From Rhodobacteraceae bacterium IMCC1909 (GTDB taxonomy: Bacteria; Pseudomonadota; Alphaproteobacteria; Rhodobacterales; Rhodobacteraceae), in NCBI GenBank assembly GCA_030704425.1, contig JAPDHM010000001.1:1178001-1242000 (forward strand): a DNA stretch of 64,000 nt. The letters run 5' to 3'. How positions within the stretch are numbered: the first letter of the stretch is position 1; every line of letters begins with the position of its first letter. Positions 18,565-27,927 of this stretch are shown in pieces. The notes under the pieces were generated by a model. The model worked only from the letters and a program-made list of their open reading frames with translations. It did no database searches and was not told where the DNA came from. The translations under genes and the position numbers were made by a program.

Positions 18565-19344
18565 ATGAAAATAGCGACATTCAATATCAATGGGATCAAA
18601 GCCCGCATTCAAGCCCTGACCGATTGGCTGAATGAGGCGCAACCCGATGTGGCGCTGCTACAAGAAATCAAATCCGTTGATGAGAATTTCCCGCGCGCGC
18701 ATTTTGAGGACATGGGCTATCAGGTGGAAACCCACGGTCAGAAAAGCTTCAACGGCGTGGCAATTTTGTCGAAATTGCCTCTGGAGGATATCAGCCGTGG
18801 GTTGCCGGGCGATGACATTGATGAACAGGCCCGATGGATCGAGGCTACAGTGATCGGCAAAAGGCCTATTCGGGTTTGCGGGCTGTATCTGCCGAATGGA
18901 AATCCGGCGCCCGGCCCAAAATATGACTACAAACTCGATTGGATGCGGCGGTTAAAAACCCGCGCTGAAGCCTTGATGGCGGCTGAAGAGCCCGCTTTGA
19001 TGGCGGGAGATTATAATATCATTCCCCAGCTCGAAGATGCCGCAAAGCCCGAGGCCTGGACGCAAGACGCGCTGTTTTTGCCGCAATCACGCGCGGCGTT
19101 TCGCGATGTAGTCAATCTGGGTTTCACTGAAGCCTTCCGAAGCCTGCATCCCGCACCGGGCCATTATTCTTTTTGGGACTATCAAGCGGGAAGTTGGCAA
19201 CGCAATAATGGGATCAGAATTGACCATTTTTTGCTGACGCCCAGCTGCGCTGATTTATTGCAGGCCTGTGAAATCGATTCGGCCATTCGCGGGAGAGACA
19301 AACCATCAGACCACGTGCCGGTGTGGATCACACTCGACGCTTAA
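18565..19344 (+). CDS. xthA: Exodeoxyribonuclease III
   Basis: An AP endonuclease/3' exonuclease for base-excision repair. The 259-residue protein starts MKIATFNINGIKAR, has the metal Glu34 in LLQEIKS, the NGNPAPGPKYDYKLDWM segment, the active-site AGDYNI loop, and the C-terminal SDHVPVWI with the catalytic His. ATG 18565 is chosen over upstream codons because the fold begins exactly at KIATFN. Confidence 0.96.
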   Translation: MKIATFNINGIKARIQALTDWLNEAQPDVALLQEIKSVDENFPRAHFEDMGYQVETHGQKSFNGVAILSKLPLEDISRGLPGDDIDEQARWIEATVIGKRPIRVCGLYLPNGNPAPGPKYDYKLDWMRRLKTRAEALMAAEEPALMAGDYNIIPQLEDAAKPEAWTQDALFLPQSRAAFRDVVNLGFTEAFRSLHPAPGHYSFWDYQAGSWQRNNGIRIDHFLLTPSCADLLQACEIDSAIRGRDKPSDHVPVWITLDA

Positions 19345-19364
19345 GCCATTTCTATGGTGACGTT

Positions 19365-19919
19365 TCAACCCCGACCCGTTGCCTTGACCTGGTCCCTGCT
19401 CCGTTCTTTGAAGAGTGGCACCATCGCAGACCATACCCCATCACGCAAAAAACGGTGATAAACAGCCGCAGCAACATGGAGCGTGATAAGAGCATAGCTT
19501 GCCGTGATGCTGGCCTCATGCGCCGCGATGCAAAAGCCCATGAGCGCCCCGTCGCGCAGTCCAAGCGTGAAGACCACTCCGATGGCCAACCCGGTGACGG
19601 CAATCATCATCAATGCCACATACATGCCATAATGCACGAGCTTTGCTGCAACCCGTTGCCAATCTGGGGTAGATTGAGGCAACGCGGAGCCCTGCCCGCG
19701 CATGACCCAAAGCCGCAGCGCTAAAATCAAAAGAAAAACACAGGCAAAGATAAACTCAAACCGCAGAAAAGCGGGGTCTTCCAATTGGTTTAAATCGTCA
19801 ACTTGTTTGAAAATCCCATGGGCAAACACAACTATAAAGCCCCAATGCAGGAATTTGCCGGTGGCAGAATAGCTTCGCCCTACGTCCGTTGTGTTCACTT
19901 TCGAGCCCTTTCGCAGCAT
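19365..19919 (-). CDS. Cytochrome b561 family membrane protein
   Basis: A 184-residue protein with four hydrophobic segments and the di-heme histidine pattern of bacterial b561: FLHWGF, LVHYGMY, AAHEAS and TLHVAAAVYHRF. This family passes electrons from ubiquinol or superoxide to membrane partners. No partner periplasmic protein is next to it. It is convergent with xthA. Confidence 0.87.
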   Translation of the reverse strand: MLRKGSKVNTTDVGRSYSATGKFLHWGFIVVFAHGIFKQVDDLNQLEDPAFLRFEFIFACVFLLILALRLWVMRGQGSALPQSTPDWQRVAAKLVHYGMYVALMMIAVTGLAIGVVFTLGLRDGALMGFCIAAHEASITASYALITLHVAAAVYHRFLRDGVWSAMVPLFKERSRDQVKATGRG

Positions 19920-20012
19920 TGGATCACAGGCGACTCTGGACCCGCTTCATTACGAATACACTCGATAATTTACCAAAATATGACCGTGTCGCGAAAACGC
20001 CCAAAAGCCGCC

Positions 20013-20435
20013 TCAATCGTCCCGGTGGACCTTTTCGCGCCGCTCATGACGCTCTTGCGCCTCAAGGCTCATGGTGGCGATGGGACGGGCATCTAAGCGA
20101 CGCAGAGAGATGGGATCGCCTGTCTCTTCGCAATAGCCGTATTCCCCTTCTTCAATACGGCGCAGGGCCGCATCTATTTTCGACACCAGTTTGCGCTGCC
20201 TGTCGCGCGTGCGCAATTCAAGCGCCCGGTCGGTCTCCTCGCTCGCCCGATCTGAGATATCCGGTATGGCGCGGGTGTTGTCTTGCAGCGTCTCGATTGT
20301 CTCTTTGCTGTCGGACATCAATTCGCTTTTCCAGTCCAGTAATTTGCGGCGGAAATACGCAAGCTGCGAGTCGTTCATAAACGGCTCATCGTCAGCAGGG
20401 CGATAATCATCGGGCACAATAACCTCGGCTTTCAT
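20013..20435 (-). CDS. dksA: RNA polymerase-binding factor DksA, single-Cys type
   Basis: DksA binds the RNA polymerase secondary channel and works with ppGpp. The 140-residue protein has the coiled-coil region (DSQLAYFRRKLLDWKSEL to RKLVSKIDAALRRIEEGEYG) and the C-terminal RLDARPIATMSLEAQERHE. Of the four zinc positions only Cys102 is present; by E. coli spacing the others are Thr105, Ser123 and Ala126. A zinc-less DksA has been characterised in Rhodobacter sphaeroides, so this is a lineage trait rather than damage. Confidence 0.93.
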   Translation of the reverse strand: MKAEVIVPDDYRPADDEPFMNDSQLAYFRRKLLDWKSELMSDSKETIETLQDNTRAIPDISDRASEETDRALELRTRDRQRKLVSKIDAALRRIEEGEYGYCEETGDPISLRRLDARPIATMSLEAQERHERREKVHRDD

Positions 20436-20590
20436 ATAGCAAACCTCTTATTCTCAACGAAGCGGCGCATCACAATGCAGCCTTTGAGCGGGATGTATCC
20501 AACGTTAATACATTTGTCACGCAGAAAACCGCGATTGGAACAGCGTCCAGAGCATGTTAGGTTCGAAAAAAACAAGTAGAGAGTCGTGCT

Positions 20591-21430
20591 GTGAAATTTA
20601 CCTCCACCGATACCTATATCGCCGCGGATGATTTAGCGGTCGCTGTGAATGCCGCCGTGACCTTAGAACGGCCCCTTTTGGTCAAAGGAGAACCTGGGAC
20701 GGGTAAAACCGAATTGGCCCGGCAGGTGGCATCCGCTCTTGGCCTAGACATGATAGAGTGGAACATCAAATCCACCACCCGCGCCCTACAGGGGCTTTAT
20801 GAATATGATGCGGTCAGCCGGTTGCGTGACAGCCAGCTGGGCGATGAACGGGTGCGCAATGTCTCAAATTATATCAAAAAAGGCAAAATTTGGCAGGCCT
20901 TTGAGAGCGACAAAAAAGTCGTTTTTCTCATTGATGAGATTGACAAAGCTGACATCGAATTTCCCAACGACCTGTTGCAAGAACTCGACCGTATGGCATT
21001 TCATGTTTATGAAACAGGCGAGACCGTTGAAGCGCGCCATCGCCCGGTTGTGATCATCACCTCAAACAATGAAAAAGAGCTGCCCGATGCCTTCCTTCGG
21101 CGATGTTTTTTTCATTACATCAGCTTTCCTGATCCGAGCACATTGCGCCAGATCATCGAAGTGCACCACCCCGGGCTCAAACCGCAACTGTTAGAAACCG
21201 CGCTGACACAGTTTTTCGAAGTGCGCGAGACGCCCGGTTTGAAGAAAAAACCCTCGACAAGCGAAGTGCTGGACTGGCTCAAGCTGCTGTTGGCCGAAGA
21301 TCTAACGGCCGAAGACCTGCGCCGAGATGGGGCCAACGCCCTGCCCCGGCTGCATGGCGCATTGCTTAAGAACGAGCAAGACGTACATCTTTTCGAGCGT
21401 TTGGCGTTTATGACCCGTGCGCAAAGATAA
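20591..21430 (+). CDS. MoxR-type AAA+ ATPase
   Basis: A 279-residue AAA+ protein with Walker A GEPGTGKTE (33-41), Walker B VVFLIDEIDKAD, sensor 1 IITSNNEKELPDAFLRRC and a C-terminal lid helix. MoxR ATPases act with VWA-domain proteins to mature or insert cofactors into enzymes. The VWA partner lies 218 bases downstream, beyond a 53-residue membrane protein. The start is GTG at 20591. Confidence 0.93.
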   Translation: MKFTSTDTYIAADDLAVAVNAAVTLERPLLVKGEPGTGKTELARQVASALGLDMIEWNIKSTTRALQGLYEYDAVSRLRDSQLGDERVRNVSNYIKKGKIWQAFESDKKVVFLIDEIDKADIEFPNDLLQELDRMAFHVYETGETVEARHRPVVIITSNNEKELPDAFLRRCFFHYISFPDPSTLRQIIEVHHPGLKPQLLETALTQFFEVRETPGLKKKPSTSEVLDWLKLLLAEDLTAEDLRRDGANALPRLHGALLKNEQDVHLFERLAFMTRAQR

Positions 21431-21483
21431 CCCCAACCACAGGGACCTATGGCCCCGCCTTATTTTGAAGAATGGAACGACAG

Positions 21484-21645
21484 ATGACATATTTTGGCTT
21501 GGCCCTTGGGGCCATGTTTGGGGCTGCGCTTGCAGCAAAACGCAAGGGTAAATTATTGGATATGCTGCAATATGGCGCCGCATGTGGCATTATCGGCGGG
21601 CTTTTGGCGTTGATTGCCAATATCGTTATCCTGCGCATGGGCTAG
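21484..21645 (+). CDS. Small membrane protein (53 aa) between MoxR and VWA genes
   Basis: ATG 21484 to TAG 21645 encodes a protein with two hydrophobic stretches: MTYFGLALGAMFGAALAA, then a short basic loop (KRKGKLLD), then CGIIGGLLALIANIVIL. It ends in RMG. It fills the gap between the two genes exactly, with the next ATG three bases past its stop, which supports it being real and cotranscribed. The topology is a two-pass hairpin. Its function is unknown; it may anchor the MoxR/VWA pair to the membrane. Confidence 0.7.
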   Translation: MTYFGLALGAMFGAALAAKRKGKLLDMLQYGAACGIIGGLLALIANIVILRMG

Positions 21646-21648
21646 CCG

Positions 21649-22830
21649 ATGTTTTTGCCCTTCTTCGATCACCTTAGAGCCCATAAACTTCCCGTGTCCC
21701 TGCGGGAGTTCTTGAGTTTTTTGGAGGCGGTGAAAGCGGGGATGGCAACCTATGACATGGAGCATTTCTATTTGCTGGGACGGTCCATCTTGGTCAAGGA
21801 TGAACGCAATCTCGACAAATACGATCGCGCTTTTGCAGCTAGCTTTGAAGGCCTTGAGCACATAAGCCCACAAGAGATGCTGAACCAAGTGGATTTGCCC
21901 GAAGAGTGGCTGCGCAAATTGGCCGAAAAAACGCTCTCTGAAGCCGATAAAGCAGAGATTGAAGCTTTGGGCGGGTTTGACAAACTCATGGAGACGCTCC
22001 GCAAACGGTTGGAAGAGCAAAAAGGGCGCCACCAGGGCGGCAGCAAATGGGTGGGTACAGCCGGCACGTCGCCTTTTGGCGCCTATGGGTACAATCCAGA
22101 AGGCGTGAGAATTGGGCAAGCCGAAAGCCGCCACCAACGAGCAGTCAAGGTTTGGGACAAACGCAATTTTAAAAACCTTGATGGCGATGTGGAATTGGGC
22201 ACGCGCAACATCAAAATCGCTTTGAAGCGGCTGCGCAAATGGGCCCGCGATGGGGCGCGAGAGGAATTGGATCTCGACGCCACCATCCGCAAAACCGCTG
22301 AAAACGGCTACATTGATGTCCAAACCAGACCTGAGCGCCGCAATGCGGTAAAGGTCCTTTTGTTTCTAGATATTGGCGGCTCAATGGATCCGCATGTCAA
22401 AATGGTGGAGGAGCTGTTTTCCGCGGCCCGTTCCGAATTCAAACATCTCGAAAGCTATTACTTCCACAATTGCCTTTATGAAGGGGTCTGGCGCGACAAC
22501 GCCCGCCGCTGGGACGCACAAATCCCCACCGAAGAGCTCTTCCGCACCTATGGGCCGGATTACAAATGCATTTTTGTTGGGGATGCCTCAATGTCTCCCT
22601 ATGAAATCGCTTATGCGGGCGGAGCAAATGAACATTGGAACGCCATTTCAGGTGAAGACTGGCTGCGCCGCGCACGCGAGCAATGGCCCAATTCTGTTTG
22701 GCTCAACCCAGTGCCGGAAAAATATTGGCCCTACACACAATCCATCGGCATGATACAACGTGTTTTCGACAATCGCATGGCCCCCATGACCCTCGATGGG
22801 ATATCATCTGGGATGAAGTTAATAACATAA
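21649..22830 (+). CDS. VWA domain protein, CoxE-like, partner of MoxR
   Basis: A 393-residue protein with an N-terminal helical region (FLPFFDHLRAHKLPVSLREF), a charged middle, and a C-terminal VWA domain with the modified MIDAS motif DIGGSMD, as usual in CoxE-like proteins. NCLYEGVWRDN and IFVGDASMSPYEIAYAGG lie in the domain. It is the expected partner of the upstream MoxR ATPase. Known pairs of this type mature CO dehydrogenase or similar enzymes, but no such client is present here, so the client is unknown. Confidence 0.9.
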   Translation: MFLPFFDHLRAHKLPVSLREFLSFLEAVKAGMATYDMEHFYLLGRSILVKDERNLDKYDRAFAASFEGLEHISPQEMLNQVDLPEEWLRKLAEKTLSEADKAEIEALGGFDKLMETLRKRLEEQKGRHQGGSKWVGTAGTSPFGAYGYNPEGVRIGQAESRHQRAVKVWDKRNFKNLDGDVELGTRNIKIALKRLRKWARDGAREELDLDATIRKTAENGYIDVQTRPERRNAVKVLLFLDIGGSMDPHVKMVEELFSAARSEFKHLESYYFHNCLYEGVWRDNARRWDAQIPTEELFRTYGPDYKCIFVGDASMSPYEIAYAGGANEHWNAISGEDWLRRAREQWPNSVWLNPVPEKYWPYTQSIGMIQRVFDNRMAPMTLDGISSGMKLIT

Positions 22831-22942
22831 ATAATTGTTTTACATATGTTGATCAGGCGTTCTCACGAAATTCTGGGAGACAGGTTTCGCGCACGCCCTG
22901 CGTGGCATTGAAAGACCGCCACCTCTGCGCCATATAAAGAGC

Positions 22943-23632
22943 ATGTCAGTCTTGATCCCCATAGGTCTGGCCGTAGTTGTGGGTCTATTCACCTACCTCA
23001 TGTCGGCAAGCCAAACAAAACGCACATTGGCCGCCCAGTCCAACCCCCTGCGCAATCCGGCGCTCGAAGCACATTTCGCAAAGCTTGCACATGCTCTGGA
23101 CCTCAAACGCTTGCATGTGAACGTCTATGAAATCGATCCAATCAACGGATTGGCCGCCCCCGATGGGCAAATCTACATCACCCGAGGTTTTTTGAAAAAA
23201 TTTCTATCTGGCGAAGTGACAGCCGCAGAAATCAGCTCCGTGATTTCCCATGAGCTGGGCCATGTGGCCCTTGGCCATACCAAGCGGCGCATGATTGATT
23301 TTTCGGGACAAAATGCCGTGCGCACGGCGCTTGCGGTGACCCTCAACCGCTTTATTCCCTTTGTTGGCCCTTGGATCGCGAATGTGGCCGTAAACATGAT
23401 TGCCGCTGGGATGTCGCGCAAAGATGAGTTTGAGGCCGATGCCTATGCCACTGCCTTGATGATCAAAGCGGGGCTTGGATCGGCTCCTCAAAAAAGCCTG
23501 TTGGCAAAGCTGGATCAATTGACAGGCAATGGTGGTGCGACGCCGGCTTGGTTTCTAAGCCATCCCAAAACCAAAGATCGCATCAAAGCCATTGAAGCCA
23601 ACGAAAAACGCTGGACTGGTACGGCCTCATAG
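22943..23632 (+). CDS. M48 family zinc metalloprotease
   Basis: A 229-residue protein with one N-terminal membrane helix (2-20), the zinc motif HELGH (103-107) and a third ligand in EFEADAYA. A second hydrophobic stretch (FIPFVGPWIANVAVNMIAAG) lies between them. The family includes HtpX, which degrades damaged membrane proteins; this shorter form has an uncertain role. Its stop overlaps that of the convergent PIN gene by six bases. Confidence 0.88.
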   Translation: MSVLIPIGLAVVVGLFTYLMSASQTKRTLAAQSNPLRNPALEAHFAKLAHALDLKRLHVNVYEIDPINGLAAPDGQIYITRGFLKKFLSGEVTAAEISSVISHELGHVALGHTKRRMIDFSGQNAVRTALAVTLNRFIPFVGPWIANVAVNMIAAGMSRKDEFEADAYATALMIKAGLGSAPQKSLLAKLDQLTGNGGATPAWFLSHPKTKDRIKAIEANEKRWTGTAS

Positions 23633-24163
23633 CCGATCGAATTTGCGGCCAAATTGCGGCAACCAGGCTTTGCGCCAGAGCTCCAGCGCCGGCATCTGCG
23701 GATGGGCGGACTGAACCTCAGCCAGAATTGGGCGCAACTGATCCATCAATGCTGTCCCATGAAGCTTATAGAGCTGCAAGAGCTGGGCATCGGGATCAAT
23801 CCGGGTAATGCCGTAGGTGTTCAACTCCGCTTGCGGGAAGTCTTTTTTGTTATGGGTGATAATCGCATCCGCGTGATGCACGGCCGCCAGGGCCAAAATA
23901 TGCACATCTCCGGGATCTGGCAGCCAATAAGGCCGAAGATCCACAGGATCTGGGCGTATTGCCTCCGGAAAATCATCCAAAAATTGCAGGACCGCATTTT
24001 CAGCTTCAAGTCTTTGGAGCGGTGTTCTGGCCGCCCGGCGCCATTCCTCTAAAATACGCGGTGTCGCCAGCGGCTCAATATATCCCGCATGCGCGCAGCT
24101 CAGCAATACCGCCCGCAAAAAGCTGGGGACCAGAACGCAGGTATCAAATACAACCCGCATCAT
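23627..24163 (-). CDS. PIN-domain protein (RNase-like), coupled to rlmI-like gene
   Basis: The 178-residue protein has the PIN layout: Asp7 in VVFDTCVLVPSF, Glu in RILEEWRRA, and Asp residues in DPGDVHILALAAVHHADAIIT. An ~50-residue C-terminal extension (MDQLRPILAEVQSAHPQMP and on) goes beyond a minimal VapC toxin. No antitoxin-sized gene precedes it. Instead its ATG overlaps the stop of the rRNA methyltransferase-like gene (ATGA at 24160-24163). It may be an RNA-processing enzyme rather than a toxin; that is inference. Confidence 0.75.
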   Translation of the reverse strand: MMRVVFDTCVLVPSFLRAVLLSCAHAGYIEPLATPRILEEWRRAARTPLQRLEAENAVLQFLDDFPEAIRPDPVDLRPYWLPDPGDVHILALAAVHHADAIITHNKKDFPQAELNTYGITRIDPDAQLLQLYKLHGTALMDQLRPILAEVQSAHPQMPALELWRKAWLPQFGRKFDRL

Positions 24164-25356
24164 TGCATACGAAACACGAGAGTTTTAAGGTAGCTAGATT
24201 CGGCCAGCGCCATGTGATGGGGATGATCGGGACCCGCGCCGCCGGTATAAATTAACTGCGCCTGCCGCCCAGCCCGGCCAATCCCACGGATGGACGCGGC
24301 ACGAAAACGTTCGATATCCGCCGCATGTGAGCACGAGCATAGGGTCAAATAGCCGCCCTCTGCCACCAAGGCACTGGCCAGACGCGCCACGCGCTCATAG
24401 GCGCGCAAACCTGCCTCACGCGCGGCTTTTTGCGGGGCGAAGGCCGGAGGGTCACAAATCACAAGCTCATAGGTTTTGCCCTGACCCGCCAGCTCCCCCA
24501 TCACGTCAAACGCATCGCCCTTGATCGCTTCAAAGGGTGTTTCAGCCCTCGTGGCCAAAGCACCGCGACTGGCCAAAGTTAAAGCCGGTTGCGAGCCATC
24601 CACACAGGTAACATTGGCCGCGCCTTTAGCCATAGCCGCCAAACCAAAACCACCCACATGGGAAAAGACGTCCAAAACGGATTTGCCTTGGGCTAAATCC
24701 TGAACAAATTTGTGGTTCGGCCGCTGGTCATAGAAAATCCCAGTTTTCTGACCCTCTGCCACATCAGCAAAATACACCGCGCCATTCATGGCCACTTCTA
24801 TCGCGTCAGAGGGCATTTCGCCCAAGGCCACATAGCGCGCATCATCCAAGCCTTCTAGTACCCGCGCCCGACCCGCGCCATTCACGACAATGGAACTCGG
24901 TTTCAATATATCGCTCATAGCAGCAACCAAGGCCGGCAGGCGCTGATCAACCCAAGCGGCATTCGGTTGGATAACCAAAAGATCAGAAAAACGGTCAATG
25001 ATCAGCCCGGGCAGCTGATCGGCCTCTGCGTGTATCAAACGATAATAAGGCTGGCTATACAGCGCCTCGCGCAGCGCGAGGGCTTTGGCGATCTTCTGAG
25101 CAAACCATGTCTGATCCACCGCGCAGTTCAAATCATCAGAGATTTTGCGGGCGAAAATTTTAGAATTTGGATTGACTGCAAACAGCCCAAGGATGTTTTG
25201 CCCATGATCTTGTAGGATTGCCAGACTGCCCGGCGCGATGGCCTTGGTGCGGCGGTCGGTGACCAACTCATTGTCATAGACCCACGGAAACCCATGCCGC
25301 AGGCGTTGAGCGTTGGTTTTAGGCTTCAATCGGATCACCGGATGGTCACTGTGCAT
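24160..25356 (-). CDS. rlmI: SAM-dependent rRNA methyltransferase (RlmI-like)
   Basis: A 398-residue protein with an N-terminal PUA-like domain (RHGFPWVYDNEL), a central EEHUD-type region, and a Rossmann methyltransferase domain (GKSVLDVFSHVGGFG, VTCVDGS, VICDPPAFA, LTLCSCSHA). This matches the RlmI/YccW family, which makes m5C1962 in 23S rRNA. The exact target is inferred from family. It is divergent from edd. Confidence 0.87.
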   Translation of the reverse strand: MHSDHPVIRLKPKTNAQRLRHGFPWVYDNELVTDRRTKAIAPGSLAILQDHGQNILGLFAVNPNSKIFARKISDDLNCAVDQTWFAQKIAKALALREALYSQPYYRLIHAEADQLPGLIIDRFSDLLVIQPNAAWVDQRLPALVAAMSDILKPSSIVVNGAGRARVLEGLDDARYVALGEMPSDAIEVAMNGAVYFADVAEGQKTGIFYDQRPNHKFVQDLAQGKSVLDVFSHVGGFGLAAMAKGAANVTCVDGSQPALTLASRGALATRAETPFEAIKGDAFDVMGELAGQGKTYELVICDPPAFAPQKAAREAGLRAYERVARLASALVAEGGYLTLCSCSHAADIERFRAASIRGIGRAGRQAQLIYTGGAGPDHPHHMALAESSYLKTLVFRMQ

Positions 25357-25478
25357 CTCTGCCCTCTTTATGGTTGGATAGGGCCTAATTCAGGGAAACT
25401 TTAACAACAAGGGCATATGTGTATTGATTTCTGGCCTGAAGTATGATGATAGCGCTAACATGATTATTGGAGAGAGCT

Positions 25479-27284
25479 ATGCCCCTGCATCCGAAACTGG
25501 CAGACGTTACGCAAAAGATTGTTGATCGCTCGAAAGACAGCCGCGCCGCCTATCTGGCCAAAATAGCGCGTGCCACCAAAGACGGGCCCCGCCGTGCACA
25601 TCTCAGCTGTGGCAACCAAGCCCATGCCTATGCGGCAATGGGCGATGATAAAACAACGCTTCTGCAAGAGCGTGCGCCAAATATCGGGATCATTACCGCC
25701 TATAACGACATGCTGTCCGCACACCAGCCCTTTGAGACCTATCCCGAGCAAATCAAAGAGGCGGCCCGCGCGCTTGGTGCCACCGCGCAGGTGGCCGCCG
25801 GGGTGCCGGCCATGTGTGATGGGGTCACACAGGGGCAACCTGGCATGGAGCTTAGCCTATTTTCACGCGACACAATTGCACTGGCCGCCGCCATAGGCCT
25901 GTCGCACAATACTTTTGACGCGGCGGTTTTCTTGGGCGTTTGTGATAAAATCGTTCCTGGCCTGGTGATTGCGGCGGCCACCTTTGGGCATCTGCCCTCC
26001 GTCTTTCTGCCAGCAGGCCCCATGCCATCGGGCATTAGCAACGACGAGAAGACTGAAGTGCGCAAACGTTTTGCCGACGGGCTCTGCGACCGAGATGAGC
26101 TCATGGCCGCAGAAATGGCCAGCTATCACGGGCCGGGCACCTGTACCTTCTACGGCACGGCCAATTCAAATCAAATGCTGATGGAATTTATGGGGCTGCA
26201 CCTGCCCGGCGCCAGCTTCGTTCCCCCTGCAAGTGATCTGCGCGGCGCGCTCACCGAGCAGGGCACAGCGCAAGTCTTGTCCAACACCGCCCTTGGCGGC
26301 AACTTCATCCCAACCGCAGAAATTCTGGACGAAAAAGCCTGGGTGAACGGCATTGTTGGCCTGATGGCCACTGGGGGCTCGACCAATCTCGTGCTGCATA
26401 TCCCTGCTATGGCCCGCGCCGCTGGGGTGAAGTTAGAACCACAGGATTTCGCCGAAATTTCGCAGATCGTGCCGCTCTTGGCCAAGGTCTATCCCAATGG
26501 GCTTGCGGATGTGAACCACTTCCATGCAGCCGGGGGCCTGCCCTATTTAATCGATCAGCTGTTGAACGCTGGCCTGTTGCATGAAGATGTCATAACCATC
26601 ATGGGTCCAGGCCTGCATAATTTTACCCGCCAAGCAGTTCTGACCGAGGGCACAGTGGGCTATGCCCCAGCACCAAAACAGAGTCTCAACAACAAAATAT
26701 TGCGGCCCGTCAGCGATCCGTTCCAATCCAGTGGCGGCTTGCAAAACCTAACGGGAAATCTCGGCAGCGCGGTGGTGAAAATCTCAGCTGTGGCCGAAGA
26801 GCGGCGCTTTATCGAAGCGCCAGCTGCGGTCTTCCATAGTCAAGATGCTGTGAAGAAAGCGTTCCAATCTGGAGCCTTGAACCGCAATGTTGTTGTCGTT
26901 GTCCGCTACCAAGGCCCCTCAGCCAATGGCATGCCAGAACTGCACAACCTCACGCCCTTCCTGGCAATCTTGCAAGACCGGGGACATCAGGTCGCCTTGG
27001 TCACAGATGGGCGCATGTCGGGTGCTTCGGGCAAGGTTCCTGCGGCCATTCACCTGTCGCCTGAGGCTGCGGCTGGCGGACCAATTGCCCAGATTGAAGA
27101 TGGCGATATGCTGCGCTTGGACACTGTTGCGGGGCGATTGGAGACATTGGCTGAGAATTGGCAGGAGCGCATCCCGGCCAAACCAGACCTCTTCGACAAT
27201 GAAATTGGCATGGGACGCGAATTGTTCTCTATCTTCCGGCACACAGCCGGCGCAGCGTCGCAAGGCGCCGGCGTCGTAATTTAG
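25479..27284 (+). CDS. edd: 6-phosphogluconate dehydratase
   Basis: The first committed enzyme of the Entner-Doudoroff pathway, making KDPG from 6-phosphogluconate. The 601-residue protein is an IlvD/Edd-type Fe-S dehydratase, with the cluster region VPAMCDGVTQGQPGMELSL and GVCDKIVPG, plus PAGPMPSGI and MATGGSTNLVLHIPAMA. ATG 25479 is chosen because GGAGAG lies just before it; an in-frame TTG at 25467 is unlikely. The eda gene follows 10 bases on. Confidence 0.96.
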   Translation: MPLHPKLADVTQKIVDRSKDSRAAYLAKIARATKDGPRRAHLSCGNQAHAYAAMGDDKTTLLQERAPNIGIITAYNDMLSAHQPFETYPEQIKEAARALGATAQVAAGVPAMCDGVTQGQPGMELSLFSRDTIALAAAIGLSHNTFDAAVFLGVCDKIVPGLVIAAATFGHLPSVFLPAGPMPSGISNDEKTEVRKRFADGLCDRDELMAAEMASYHGPGTCTFYGTANSNQMLMEFMGLHLPGASFVPPASDLRGALTEQGTAQVLSNTALGGNFIPTAEILDEKAWVNGIVGLMATGGSTNLVLHIPAMARAAGVKLEPQDFAEISQIVPLLAKVYPNGLADVNHFHAAGGLPYLIDQLLNAGLLHEDVITIMGPGLHNFTRQAVLTEGTVGYAPAPKQSLNNKILRPVSDPFQSSGGLQNLTGNLGSAVVKISAVAEERRFIEAPAAVFHSQDAVKKAFQSGALNRNVVVVVRYQGPSANGMPELHNLTPFLAILQDRGHQVALVTDGRMSGASGKVPAAIHLSPEAAAGGPIAQIEDGDMLRLDTVAGRLETLAENWQERIPAKPDLFDNEIGMGRELFSIFRHTAGAASQGAGVVI

Positions 27285-27294
27285 GAAAAGAAAT

Positions 27295-27927
27295 ATGACA
27301 CATACAGATATGATCGCAAAAGTTTGCACCGCCGCCCCAGTTATTCCGGTTTTGACCATTGACCGGGTCGAAGATGCCCAGCTCCTGGCCCGCGCCCTTG
27401 TGGCGGGCGGGCTTCCTGCTTTGGAAATCACTCTGCGCACGGCGGCGGCGATGGAGGCTATTGCCGCCGTCTCCGAAGTTGAGGGCGCCATGGCCGGGGT
27501 TGGTACCCTGCTTACCGCCGTGCAGATCCGGGATGCAAAATCCGCTGGGGCGACCTTTGGCGTCTCGCCCGGCGCGACGCATAGTCTGATCGAAGCTGCG
27601 CAAGATTATGACTTGCCGCTTTTGCCCGGAGCGGCCACCGCAACGGAAGCCATGCGGCTCTTGGAGCAAGGTTTCGTTTTTCAAAAGTACTTCCCCGCCG
27701 AAGCCGCTGGCGGCGCACCGGCCCTTGGATCCATGGCGGGACCCTTGCCGCAAATCACCTTTTGCCCCACTGGCGGAGTGACACCGGAAAATGCAAAAAC
27801 CTATCTCGCCCTGCCCAATACGCGCTGTGTAGGGGGCAGCTGGATTGCACCGAAAGCGCTGATCGACGCAGGAGATTGGGATCAAATTACACAGATTGCC
27901 CGTCGCGCCGCTGACCTTCTGGCGTGA
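27295..27927 (+). CDS. eda: KDPG aldolase
   Basis: Cleaves KDPG to pyruvate and glyceraldehyde 3-phosphate. The 210-residue class I aldolase has the catalytic Glu in LEITLRT and the Schiff-base Lys in FQKYFPAEAAGG, with FCPTGGVTPENA for phosphate binding. With edd and eno (56.2 kb) it marks the glycolytic route used. Its 3' end overlaps the convergent small gene by 41 bases. Confidence 0.96.
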   Translation: MTHTDMIAKVCTAAPVIPVLTIDRVEDAQLLARALVAGGLPALEITLRTAAAMEAIAAVSEVEGAMAGVGTLLTAVQIRDAKSAGATFGVSPGATHSLIEAAQDYDLPLLPGAATATEAMRLLEQGFVFQKYFPAEAAGGAPALGSMAGPLPQITFCPTGGVTPENAKTYLALPNTRCVGGSWIAPKALIDAGDWDQITQIARRAADLLA

